Positions 1 through 6,587 of a DNA stretch of 37,800 nucleotides are shown here, piece by piece. This stretch comes from an uncultured bacterium (GTDB taxonomy: Bacteria > Bacillota > Clostridia > Oscillospirales > Oscillospiraceae). How positions within the stretch are numbered: the stretch's first letter is position 1; each line of letters begins with the position of its first letter. The stretch spans positions 1-37,800 of the forward strand of contig CAOKLO010000032.1 in the NCBI GenBank assembly GCA_948469375.1, given 5' to 3'. A model generated the notes under the pieces. The model saw only the letters and a list, made by a program, of their open reading frames with translations, did no database searches and was not told the origin of the DNA. Made by a program: the position numbers and the translations under genes.

Positions 1-67
1 CTGGACGCCAGAGGGGAGCATATCATCCACCCTGTCGGCTTCCTGGGTACACTCCATGGGTAGAACT

Positions 68-895
68 TCAGCAGTTGCCGGTGTAGACGTATGACAGATA
101 CCCCCGCGCCATCTCAGCCAGCCGGTAAACCTGATCCACGGGCGTTGGCGGACGGTCTGCCATCCGGTATCGGGGGAAGAATCGGGACAGGTGCAGCGGA
201 ATTTCCGGACATACAGATGCCAGCCATTGGGCCAGCTCCCGGATCTCCTCCGTACTGTCGTTTTCTCCGGGAACCAGCAGAGTGGTCACTTCCACATGAC
301 ACTCCTCCGCCGCCAGGGCGATGGAGCGTTTAACGGTATCCAGGTCGCCGCCCAACCGTCTGTACCATGCGGAGGTGAAGCCCTTCAGGTCAATGTTGAC
401 CGCGTCGATCAAAGGAAGAAGCTGCCGCCAGGGAGCTTCCTCAATGGTGCCATTGGTGACCAGCACGTTGACCATCCCACGCTTGTGAACCAGTCCGGCG
501 CAGTCGCGGACATACTCATAGCCCACCAGAGGCTCGTTATAGGTGTAGGCCACGCCGATGTTCCCTCGGGAGCGCAGCTCCGTCGCTTTATCCGCCAGCA
601 GCTCCGGGGATACGTCCACAGTCTGTATTTCGTCCTCCCCGGACATGGAGATCTCATGATTCTGGCAGAAGGGGCAGCGCAGATTGCACCCGAAGCTGCC
701 CACGGAGAGGATCAGGCTGCCGGGATGGAAGCGGCGCAGAGGCTTTTTCTCAATGGGGTCCAAGGCCAGGCTGGTCAGCTTCCCGTAGTTCAGCGGGACA
801 ATGGCTCCATCCCGGCAGGCCCTGGCCCGGCAGAGGCCGGTCTGCCCCTCCTCCAGCTGACAGTGGTGGAAGCACAGCTCACACTTCACGCTCAT
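68..895 (-). CDS. amrS: AmmeMemoRadiSam system radical SAM enzyme (AmrS-like)
   Basis: A 275-residue radical SAM protein. The CxxxCxxC [4Fe-4S] motif is C70-C74-C77, within GCNLRCPFCQ. A second Cys-rich stretch lies at the N-terminus (C5, C8, C12, C22, C27), as in the AmmeMemoRadiSam/pyruvate-formate-lyase-activase-like group. Further radical SAM features are the YTYNEP stretch and a later NIDLKG strand. The start ATG overlaps the stop of the upstream gene as ATGA (892-895), so the two are probably translationally coupled. Families of this type co-occur with Memo and AMMECR1 proteins. The reaction and substrate of the triad are not established, so no specific reaction is assigned. The partner protein is encoded immediately upstream. 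The family call is firm; the biological role is unknown. Confidence 0.9.
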   Translation of the reverse strand: MSVKCELCFHHCQLEEGQTGLCRARACRDGAIVPLNYGKLTSLALDPIEKKPLRRFHPGSLILSVGSFGCNLRCPFCQNHEISMSGEDEIQTVDVSPELLADKATELRSRGNIGVAYTYNEPLVGYEYVRDCAGLVHKRGMVNVLVTNGTIEEAPWRQLLPLIDAVNIDLKGFTSAWYRRLGGDLDTVKRSIALAAEECHVEVTTLLVPGENDSTEEIRELAQWLASVCPEIPLHLSRFFPRYRMADRPPTPVDQVYRLAEMARGYLSYVYTGNC

Positions 896-2280
896 GTGTG
901 CCGCACCACCTCGAACCGCTCCAGGGCATAGTGCTCCCGGGCGCTGATGCCGCCCTTCTGGCGGGCAATGTCAATTTGCTGCTCCACAGTATCTACGCCC
1001 TCCAGATCGGGCAGCAGCAGTCCACGCCGGTTTCCGCAGGATACAATGACGCCATATCGCTTTATATCCAACTGGTCGGGGGAGTCGATGGGTTCCGGTT
1101 CGCCCAGCACGTCCACGCTGTACTCCAGGCTGTCCAGCTCGTCCGCCCGCACCGGGGGAAAGCGTGGATCTCTGGAGCAGGCGGAGACGGCGTTCTGGAC
1201 GATCTCCCAGGCCACATTGGCGGTGGTGGGGCCGGTGGTTCCGATGCAGCCCCGGAGCTGGCCGTGGGCATGGAGGGAGACAAAGGCTCCAGCGGCCCGC
1301 TCCGTCATGTCAGCAGGCAATCCGTCCGGCAGACATTCCAGATGTTTTCCGGCCTTGACATAGGTTTCCAGGGACAGACGGGCCAGCTGCACCCAGGGAT
1401 CCTCGGCCGCCTTCCGCTCCGCCAGACGGACCCGTTCCAGCTCCTCGCATTGTGCCGCAAACCGGCGGCTTTCGTCCGATCCGGTGGCGGTAAAGACTGC
1501 CACGCCATAGCCCACACCGAAGGTCCCCTCATAGCTGAGCAGTTCCGGCTTTACTGCCAGGCCGTCCAGGGCCCCGGCCATGATCTGGAAGGAGCGCAGG
1601 CCGCATTCCGCCGCCCGCTCGCACAGGGAGGCGTCCATGGTGAGGAATTGCAGGAAATCACCCTCTGCCATCGCTTGGATTACCCGGCGGTCGAAGACGG
1701 GGCCCTCCGGGGCGTAGCCATAGGGGCCGTCGTCCTTCAGCTTATGGGACAGGTCGCCGCTGGCAACAAGGACCGCCCGGCGATCCAGAGCCTCTGCCGC
1801 CTGGGCGATGCACTGGCCCAGCCGGTAGTGCTCCAACGGAGAAAACCCGGACAGGCCAATGCGCAGGATGAGGCAGTCCACCCCTGCTTCCCGGAGGAAG
1901 TACAGGGGAAGAAACGTGCCGTGATCCAGGGAGGGCTCCTTCTCTCCCAGCGTCCCGGCCTGGATATTGGCTTCCTCAGCCCGGCGGATCAGCTCCTGCC
2001 GCAGTTCAGTGTCATACAGAACTTCCAGCTTGGTCTGGGGTGCGCCGAAAGCGGACATATCGCCGGATGCACCTTTACCGGGGGAGATATGGAAGTAGTC
2101 GGCGTACATGACCGTGTGAGGGGAGGTGACGATCAGCACCTCCGGTTTCCAGGCTGCCACCTGCTTTGCGGCGGCATGGTAGGCGTCGATGGTGGCTTGA
2201 ACCTCTGACTCCCGCCCACATCCCACGGTGGGGATAATGATGGGCGGGTGGGGGACGATGACGGTTCCTGTGATCGACAT
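892..2280 (-). CDS. AmmeMemoRadiSam system protein, Memo (LigB-like) fused to AMMECR1
   Basis: A 462-residue fusion. Residues about 1-265 are a Memo/LigB-type (class III extradiol dioxygenase-like) domain, beginning with GTVIVPHPPIIIPTVG and containing SPHTVMYADYF, DHGTFLPLYFL and VASGDLSHKL, which hold the conserved His/Asp positions. Residues about 295-462 are an AMMECR1 domain with the hallmark LRGCIGT. The start at 2280 was chosen because AAAGGAGG lies 8 nt upstream; a further in-frame start 36 nt upstream (2316) has no such site. The gene overlaps the radical SAM gene by 4 nt. In many genomes the A and B parts are separate genes; here they are one polypeptide. The cellular function is not established. 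It reads away from the conjugation genes and may be chromosomal flank of the element. Confidence 0.88.
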   Translation of the reverse strand: MSITGTVIVPHPPIIIPTVGCGRESEVQATIDAYHAAAKQVAAWKPEVLIVTSPHTVMYADYFHISPGKGASGDMSAFGAPQTKLEVLYDTELRQELIRRAEEANIQAGTLGEKEPSLDHGTFLPLYFLREAGVDCLILRIGLSGFSPLEHYRLGQCIAQAAEALDRRAVLVASGDLSHKLKDDGPYGYAPEGPVFDRRVIQAMAEGDFLQFLTMDASLCERAAECGLRSFQIMAGALDGLAVKPELLSYEGTFGVGYGVAVFTATGSDESRRFAAQCEELERVRLAERKAAEDPWVQLARLSLETYVKAGKHLECLPDGLPADMTERAAGAFVSLHAHGQLRGCIGTTGPTTANVAWEIVQNAVSACSRDPRFPPVRADELDSLEYSVDVLGEPEPIDSPDQLDIKRYGVIVSCGNRRGLLLPDLEGVDTVEQQIDIARQKGGISAREHYALERFEVVRHT

Positions 2281-2385
2281 AGGACTCCCTCCTTTATCAT
2301 GGATTGATTTCATCACTTGATGTGGAAAATATAGCTTATATCAGCGAAAAACAGGCGACTGTCACACGCATATATCATCTTTCAT

Positions 2386-2432
2386 GCCTCGCTTTTGTGC
2401 TCCCTAAGTGTAGCACGGAGCGGGGCTTTTTT
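2386..2432 (+). terminator. Intrinsic-terminator-like hairpin in the leader of the first plus-strand gene
   Basis: The outer stem is GCCTCGCT (2386-2393) with AGCGGGGC (2419-2426), one G-U pair. The inner stem is GTGCT (2397-2401) with AGCAC (2412-2416). Six T residues follow (2427-2432). No plus-strand gene is visible upstream in the window, so it is either an attenuator in the leader of the gene at 2463 or a terminator for transcription entering from outside. The RBS of the next gene follows about 20 nt after the T run. No convincing promoter was identified between 2281 and 2386. Confidence 0.6.
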
Positions 2433-2462
2433 CAATCTCAAATAAAAAAGGAGGCCAGCCTG

Positions 2463-3554
2463 ATGAAATGCCTGCTGAAGTACCAGTGGGTCAAGCTCCC
2501 CCGCGATCAAATGCCAGCCGGCAAAGGCATCATGGGCGCCTGGGCGCGGCTGGCCTCTCGTGCGGCCTTCCGCAGCGGACAGGCCCGCTACTGCAGCTAT
2601 ATCAACCAGGTGACCGCCGGCTCCTGGGCAGGCGGCATCGTGGGTCTCAAGAGCATCTTGGGCATCAGGAACCGGAGGCAGGCCCTGGAGACGATGGACA
2701 GGCTGGCCCAGCTGGGCTACATAGAATATGAGCTGGATCCTAAGACAAAAAAGCTCACCTATCAGATCAAGGACTGGGTGGTCCAGTGTTCCGGCGAACC
2801 CTGTATGGGTGCGGAAGCTGTCTATGCCACCCCGGGGTATGGCTTCCTGTGCCTGCCCCGCGATATTACCCAGCGTCTCGCGGAGGCGCACTATCACTTT
2901 GATGAGTCGGACGCATGGTTGGACCTGTGGTGCCATTCGGTATGGCAGGACGCCAGCAATGCGTTCTCTCATATAGCGCCGGCTGTCCAGTTTGGCAAAT
3001 ACGGCGCAGTATTGACCCTGGAGGCTCTGGGCCGCCGTTGGGGTTGGGAGAAGACCAAGGTCTGGCGCTTTTTCAAGAAACACGCGGATGCCTTCCCGCT
3101 GTATAAGCTGCCAGGTTCCTTTGGCTGCCTGATCTTCAATACGGCCTATCCCGCCGGGCAGCCCTTTGCCCTGCCAACCCCCGATCATATTGTGCGCATT
3201 GTAGAGGAAATACGCATTTATGGTAAGAATGCGCATTTTCCCAATCTCAACGACCACCAGCGGCTATGTAAAATGGTTGCCTGGTACAGCCGGAGGATCG
3301 TGCCGCAGGAGAGCGGGGCTGTTGCAGAACCAGCAGAGCCTGAGAGCCGTGTTGCATCCCCGGATCATAATAATACGCGCGCGTATTTTTCTCTGTGTGG
3401 GTATTGTAGGAACTCTCATAAGGACTGCCGCAGTAATTGCAATCCAACCGCAAACGCAGCGAAAACAAAGACGCGGGCCGCTCCCCAAACCGGCCCGCCA
3501 GCTGATACAGGAGGCATTGAATATGGAACATTTGATGGAATCCCGCTCTGGTGA
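2463..3554 (+). CDS. Winged-helix-like element protein with C-terminal Cys cluster
   Basis: A 363-residue protein of unknown function. The start at 2463 is supported by AAAAGGAGG 8-10 nt upstream; earlier in-frame codons lie in the terminator-like leader. Residues about 50-105 (LGIRNRRQALETMDRLAQLG, then a basic beta-hairpin) look like a winged helix. A second, similar segment is at about 190-230 (LEALGRRWGWEKTKVWRFFK), suggesting two DNA-binding wHTH modules as in replication initiator or DnaD-like proteins; this is inference from pattern only. The C-terminus has a CxxC-x6-C-x3-C cluster (CGYCRNSHKDCRSNC) that could bind Zn. It overlaps the next gene by 32 nt. It is the first gene of the plus-strand block, a position that suits a replication or regulatory function. 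Confidence 0.7.
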   Translation: MKCLLKYQWVKLPRDQMPAGKGIMGAWARLASRAAFRSGQARYCSYINQVTAGSWAGGIVGLKSILGIRNRRQALETMDRLAQLGYIEYELDPKTKKLTYQIKDWVVQCSGEPCMGAEAVYATPGYGFLCLPRDITQRLAEAHYHFDESDAWLDLWCHSVWQDASNAFSHIAPAVQFGKYGAVLTLEALGRRWGWEKTKVWRFFKKHADAFPLYKLPGSFGCLIFNTAYPAGQPFALPTPDHIVRIVEEIRIYGKNAHFPNLNDHQRLCKMVAWYSRRIVPQESGAVAEPAEPESRVASPDHNNTRAYFSLCGYCRNSHKDCRSNCNPTANAAKTKTRAAPQTGPPADTGGIEYGTFDGIPLW

Positions 3555-4152
3555 GCAGACTGCAAAGGACATGGCCCCACAGGCAGAGCAGATCCTTTCT
3601 ATGCTGGAGCGCAGAGGTCTTGTGGAGGATCCGTCAATCATCAATCCAAAAGCACGGGAGGCGGAGCAGGAGCTGCGCCGCAATATGTATCACAACACCA
3701 AGATGATGCTCAAGCATTACCGGGACATTGTCTGGGCGCTGGAATGTTTTCCACAGAAGATCGCAGAGGAGCTTGACCGGCCGCTGCACGATCTGGATGC
3801 GCTGCTCAGCGCGGTGGATACGCAGATCGCCATGGGCAACGCAAGGCTGGAGCATCGTATGCTTGGTATCCAGAAGTCCCGGGTGCTGCTGGATCGGATC
3901 AACGATGCTCTGACCGTACTGCGCCACAAGCCGGGCAATGGGGAAATGATGTATAATATCATCTTCCAAACCTTCCTTACGCCGGACAAGCTCACCCACA
4001 CGGAGCTCCTGTTCCGGCTGGGCATATCGGACCGCCACTATTACCGGCTGCGCCAGCAGGCTGTCAATATCCTCTCGATCCGGCTCTGGTCCGCACCCGC
4101 AGGCTGCCTGGATGCCTGGCTGGAATTGCTCGCGCTGCTGGAGGGCGATTGA
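3523..4152 (+). CDS. ArpU/RinA-like transcriptional regulator (putative)
   Basis: A 209-residue, helix-rich protein. The C-terminal part (about 150-190) reads LTHTELLFRLGISDRHYYRL followed by RQQAVNILSIRLW, a sigma-region-4-like helix-turn-helix typical of phage/ICE late activators of the ArpU/RinA type. The start at 3523 has ACAGGAGG 8-9 nt upstream and overlaps the previous gene by 32 nt, suggesting translational coupling. The stop codon (4150-4152) is followed at once by a phased TGGC array and a promoter upstream of the transfer operon. The simplest inference is that this protein binds those repeats and activates the operon. The family is assigned by motif resemblance, not by search; direct control of the promoter is untested. 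Confidence 0.62.
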   Translation: MEHLMESRSGEQTAKDMAPQAEQILSMLERRGLVEDPSIINPKAREAEQELRRNMYHNTKMMLKHYRDIVWALECFPQKIAEELDRPLHDLDALLSAVDTQIAMGNARLEHRMLGIQKSRVLLDRINDALTVLRHKPGNGEMMYNIIFQTFLTPDKLTHTELLFRLGISDRHYYRLRQQAVNILSIRLWSAPAGCLDAWLELLALLEGD

Positions 4153-4191
4153 TGGCAGGTTTTATGGCAGAAAATTGGCGAAAAATTGGCA
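4153..4191 (+). repeat. Phased tandem TGGC(A/G) repeats, candidate activator binding array
   Basis: Four direct copies of (A/T)TGGC(A/G), mostly followed by A- or T-rich bases, have TGGC starting at 4153, 4165, 4176 and 4187, that is 12, 11 and 11 bp apart, close to one helical turn. A further copy starts at 4210 (about two turns on), and an inverted half-site TCGCCA lies at 4195-4200. The array ends 13 bp before the -35 box at 4204 and begins at the first base after the stop codon of the ArpU-like gene. This layout suits cooperative binding of an activator on one face of the helix. Confidence 0.65.
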
Positions 4192-4203
4192 GGGTCGCCA
4201 CCG

Positions 4204-4232
4204 ATGACATGGCGATGAAAATGTGGTATTCT
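4204..4232 (+). promoter_or_regulatory. Predicted promoter of the transfer/surface operon
   Basis: The -35 is ATGACA (4204-4209), then a 17-bp spacer, then an extended -10 TG-G-TATTCT (TG at 4224-4225, hexamer 4227-4232). Both hexamers are imperfect, as expected for an activator-dependent promoter. The upstream TGGC array supplies candidate activator sites. The predicted leader is about 110 nt and ends at the strong RBS of the gene at 4347. Confidence 0.6.
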
Positions 4233-4280
4233 GTTATCGTCCAAAACTGGGCGATGGCAGTAGGCCGCTTCTGGAGCGAA

Positions 4281-4318
4281 TGGCAGCAGTTCGCGCTGGG
4301 GCGGCTTTTTTGCTGCCA
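4281..4318 (+). other. Leader-RNA inverted repeat upstream of the VirB2-like gene
   Basis: TGGCAGCA (4281-4288) and TGCTGCCA (4311-4318) form a perfect 8-bp stem with a 22-nt loop that includes a T6 run (4305-4311 region). It lies between the predicted promoter and the RBS at about 4328-4338, so it may be a 5'-UTR hairpin. Another TGGCA copy is at 4255. Function not known. Confidence 0.4.
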
Positions 4319-4346
4319 ATTTTGCTGAAAGGAGGAGGAACCCAAT

Positions 4347-4721
4347 ATGGCGCAAAATCGCAAGGAGCCGCGCTGGCAGTGGTCCACGCGGCTTCCACGC
4401 TGGTTCCAGGCAGCAGCAAGCACCTGCTACATGATGGTTCTGTTCGCGCAGCCTGCGGCTGCAAGCGACACGATCTGGTCCCGCTTTTCTACGATCATGG
4501 CAGACGTGTATGGCGAGCTGGTTGGGATCAGCACCATTGTGGCCGTGACTGCGGCAGCCGTTGCTCTGCTTGTGCGGATGATCTCCCGCAACGAGCGTGC
4601 GGTGTCCGAGGCCACCAGCTGGCTCAAGCGGATCATCATTACCTGGATCGTACTCAACACCCTGGGCTTCGCAGTTGCGTATCTGCAGCCGCTGATCGAA
4701 GGCGGCCAGTACACGCCCTAA
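4347..4721 (+). CDS. VirB2/TrbC-like small membrane protein (putative)
   Basis: A 124-residue protein with a long basic N-terminus and a hydrophobic, signal-like segment ending near AQPAAAS (about residue 40). Two further hydrophobic helices follow, at about 57-78 and 93-112, separated by a basic loop (RMISRNERAVSEATSWLKR). Size and topology match TrbC/VirB2-type pilin subunits and the small membrane proteins that begin Gram-positive T4SS operons. The RBS AAAGGAGGAGG is very strong. It is the first gene after the predicted promoter. The call rests on topology and position only; no diagnostic motif is visible. Confidence 0.55.
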   Translation: MAQNRKEPRWQWSTRLPRWFQAAASTCYMMVLFAQPAAASDTIWSRFSTIMADVYGELVGISTIVAVTAAAVALLVRMISRNERAVSEATSWLKRIIITWIVLNTLGFAVAYLQPLIEGGQYTP

Positions 4722-4741
4722 GAAAGAAGGAGGAACCCAAC

Positions 4742-5728
4742 ATGAAAAGAGCGTTTATATCGCTCATGGCATCAGTGCTGCTGATGACCACACTGATCCT
4801 TCCGGCGGCGGCAGCGGACTGGACTGACCCGGACGCGCTGCTTCCGGTGGACATCATCCTCAATCAGGAGGCGCTGGAGATCCGGAAGGTCTATGACCTC
4901 TCGCCCACTACAGACCCCTCCACCCTCCCCCGAGAGGCATTTGACCGGGATAACTGCCGGTACGAATGCTCTGACATCCTCCGCGAGGTTGTTATTGGGT
5001 CAGAGGCGCAGAAGGTGACCCAGACCGAGACGGTGGAGAGCAGTGACAAGAGTATGGAGACGATCCTGGGCCTGCTGCCCCAGGAGAAGGTTGTCACAAC
5101 GGAGGACGGATTTGAGGGGACGCTGTATCTCGATCTGGACTCCATCCGCACGGAGCCATCCGGCTATGGCAGCAAGACCAGCCCGATCTCCGTCACCCGG
5201 CGCTACCCCAATCTGGCCAGCGCCGATACCGAACACCTGCCCAAAACGATCACAGAGGGCGGAAAAACACTGAACCTACAGGGAGTCGAATGGCAGACGG
5301 ATAATACCTACAACGCCAACGACTATGAGATCGGGGATCGGTTTACTGCCGTCTGTACCTATGGCGGCTCCAAGACCGTCAGCTATGTGAAGGGCTATAC
5401 GACGACCGCTGATTACACTGGCGAGGCGTATCGAACCGGGGTAACGGTCATTCGGTATACTGTCATCTTCACAGGAACCCCCATCCCCCCTGCGGAGCCG
5501 GACCCCATCCCTGTTCCCGAGCCTGTTGAAGAGGAAACAGGCGGCGTGGGAGCAGTGGTTCTTATTCCTGCCGTCCTGGCCGCCCTTGGCGCAGGCGTAG
5601 GCGGCACATACTTTTGGATGAAACGAAAGGAGCGCGTATCCCATGAAGAAATTGTTGATGACCACATCGCTTATTCTGGCGATCATGATGGCGATGCCGG
5701 CGACGACGGCGCTGGCGCTGGAGTATGA
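4742..5728 (+). CDS. Exported, C-terminally membrane-anchored surface protein
   Basis: A 328-residue protein of unknown family. The N-terminal signal peptide is about 1-26 (MKRAFISLMASVLLMTTLIL then PAAAAD). The body is a polar, beta-rich extracellular region. A short Pro-rich stalk follows (PPAEPDPIPVPEPVEEE), then a transmembrane helix at about 283-303 and KRKER. The start at 4742 has a nearly identical leader to the gene at 4347 (AGGAGGAACCCAA). The last 86 nt overlap the sortase gene, so the odd Asp/Gly/Ala-rich tail after the membrane helix (about 300-328) is written in the same DNA as the sortase signal peptide. It probably acts on the outer face of the membrane in mating-channel assembly, but no specific function is assigned. 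Confidence 0.7.
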   Translation: MKRAFISLMASVLLMTTLILPAAAADWTDPDALLPVDIILNQEALEIRKVYDLSPTTDPSTLPREAFDRDNCRYECSDILREVVIGSEAQKVTQTETVESSDKSMETILGLLPQEKVVTTEDGFEGTLYLDLDSIRTEPSGYGSKTSPISVTRRYPNLASADTEHLPKTITEGGKTLNLQGVEWQTDNTYNANDYEIGDRFTAVCTYGGSKTVSYVKGYTTTADYTGEAYRTGVTVIRYTVIFTGTPIPPAEPDPIPVPEPVEEETGGVGAVVLIPAVLAALGAGVGGTYFWMKRKERVSHEEIVDDHIAYSGDHDGDAGDDGAGAGV

Positions 5729-6518
5729 TGTGGATGAGCCGGAGGAGGGCATGTTTGCGCCGTCCTCCTCTGTCGAGGAGGTAATCGTGATTGGCGGCGG
5801 CCCCACCGAGCAGAGCAATATCGACCGCAGTAAGAACGCCTCTCTCGCCCCGCCCTCCTTTGGCAGTCCCGATTCCTACCAGCCAGGGACAGGCGAAGTC
5901 CTGATCCCCCACGTCTCTTACAGCAATTACAACAGTTCCGGCGGAGGGAGCACCGGGAGCGTCGGGATCGCTGGAACCGGCAGTATCGGTGGGGTTGGCA
6001 TTGCGGGCAGCTCCGCCGGTGTGTCCGGCGATGTCTTTGTCCCGCCCGCAGAGCTTGGCGGCTCCACCACATCTGATGTGACGGCTACCACTACTGGCGA
6101 GAACAAATTTACGCTCCCGGACGGCCTGTACTATTCAGATGGCAGCCTGGGAACATTGGAGATCCCCGACCTCGGAGTAAACATCAAGGTCTATGAGGAG
6201 GAGAGCCTGGAAAACCTGGCCAAAGGCGCAGGCCATTTCAAAGCGACCTCCTGCTGGGAGGGCAACGTCGCTTTGGCTGCCCACAACAGAGGGAAGAACA
6301 GCTTCTTCGGACAGATCCATACGCTGCAAATGGGCGCCAGGATCATTTATTCCACACAGCTTGGGACCCGGACGTATGAAGTGTTCTCTGTCAAGCAGGT
6401 CAGCGAAACGGATATGTCCTGTCTGGATCGAACAAGCGAGAACATCATCACGCTGGTCACATGCGTCCGGGATGTCCGCGATATGCGCTGGTGTGTTCAG
6501 GCGCGGGAAGTTGCGTAA
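5643..6518 (+). CDS. Sortase-family transpeptidase with signal peptide
   Basis: A 291-residue protein. A signal peptide or anchor (about 1-26) is followed by an acidic and then Gly/Ser-rich linker (about 30-150). The sortase fold occupies about 155-291. The catalytic triad can be placed: H214 (AAHNRG), C274 (TLVTC) and R282 (R, eight residues after the Cys). This pattern is closest to class D/E-type sortases, though class was not tested. The start at 5643 has AAAGGAG 10 nt upstream and lies 86 nt inside the preceding gene. Its likely substrate is the adhesin at 7919, which ends in LPRTGY. That pairing is inference from proximity and motif. Confidence 0.83.
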   Translation: MKKLLMTTSLILAIMMAMPATTALALEYDVDEPEEGMFAPSSSVEEVIVIGGGPTEQSNIDRSKNASLAPPSFGSPDSYQPGTGEVLIPHVSYSNYNSSGGGSTGSVGIAGTGSIGGVGIAGSSAGVSGDVFVPPAELGGSTTSDVTATTTGENKFTLPDGLYYSDGSLGTLEIPDLGVNIKVYEEESLENLAKGAGHFKATSCWEGNVALAAHNRGKNSFFGQIHTLQMGARIIYSTQLGTRTYEVFSVKQVSETDMSCLDRTSENIITLVTCVRDVRDMRWCVQAREVA

Positions 6519-6525
6519 TCATCCG

Positions 6526-6587
6526 TTGTAAATACTCCCCTTCCACAGTGTAATAGAGGTAAATCAACCACAAGGGGGTATTTACAA
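6526..6587 (+). promoter_or_regulatory. Long inverted repeat enclosing the RBS of the SLH-domain gene
   Basis: TTGTAAATACTCCCCTT (6526-6542) is complementary to AAGGGGGTATTTACAA (6572-6587) over 16 positions with one bulge. The loop is about 29 nt. The right arm contains the ribosome-binding site AAGGGGG (6572-6578) and ends on the A of the start codon. When the hairpin forms in mRNA the RBS would be occluded. There is no T run after it, so it is not a normal terminator. A DNA operator reading is also possible. Confidence 0.65.

Noticed and set aside
1-57. Possible start of another minus-strand gene (open from 57 to the window edge).
   Set aside because: Only 19 codons are visible and there is no RBS; it cannot be supported.
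6526-6587. Inverted repeat as an invertible (phase-variable) promoter.
   Set aside because: The enclosed 29 bp is too short to hold a promoter, and no recombinase is nearby; RBS sequestration is a simpler reading.
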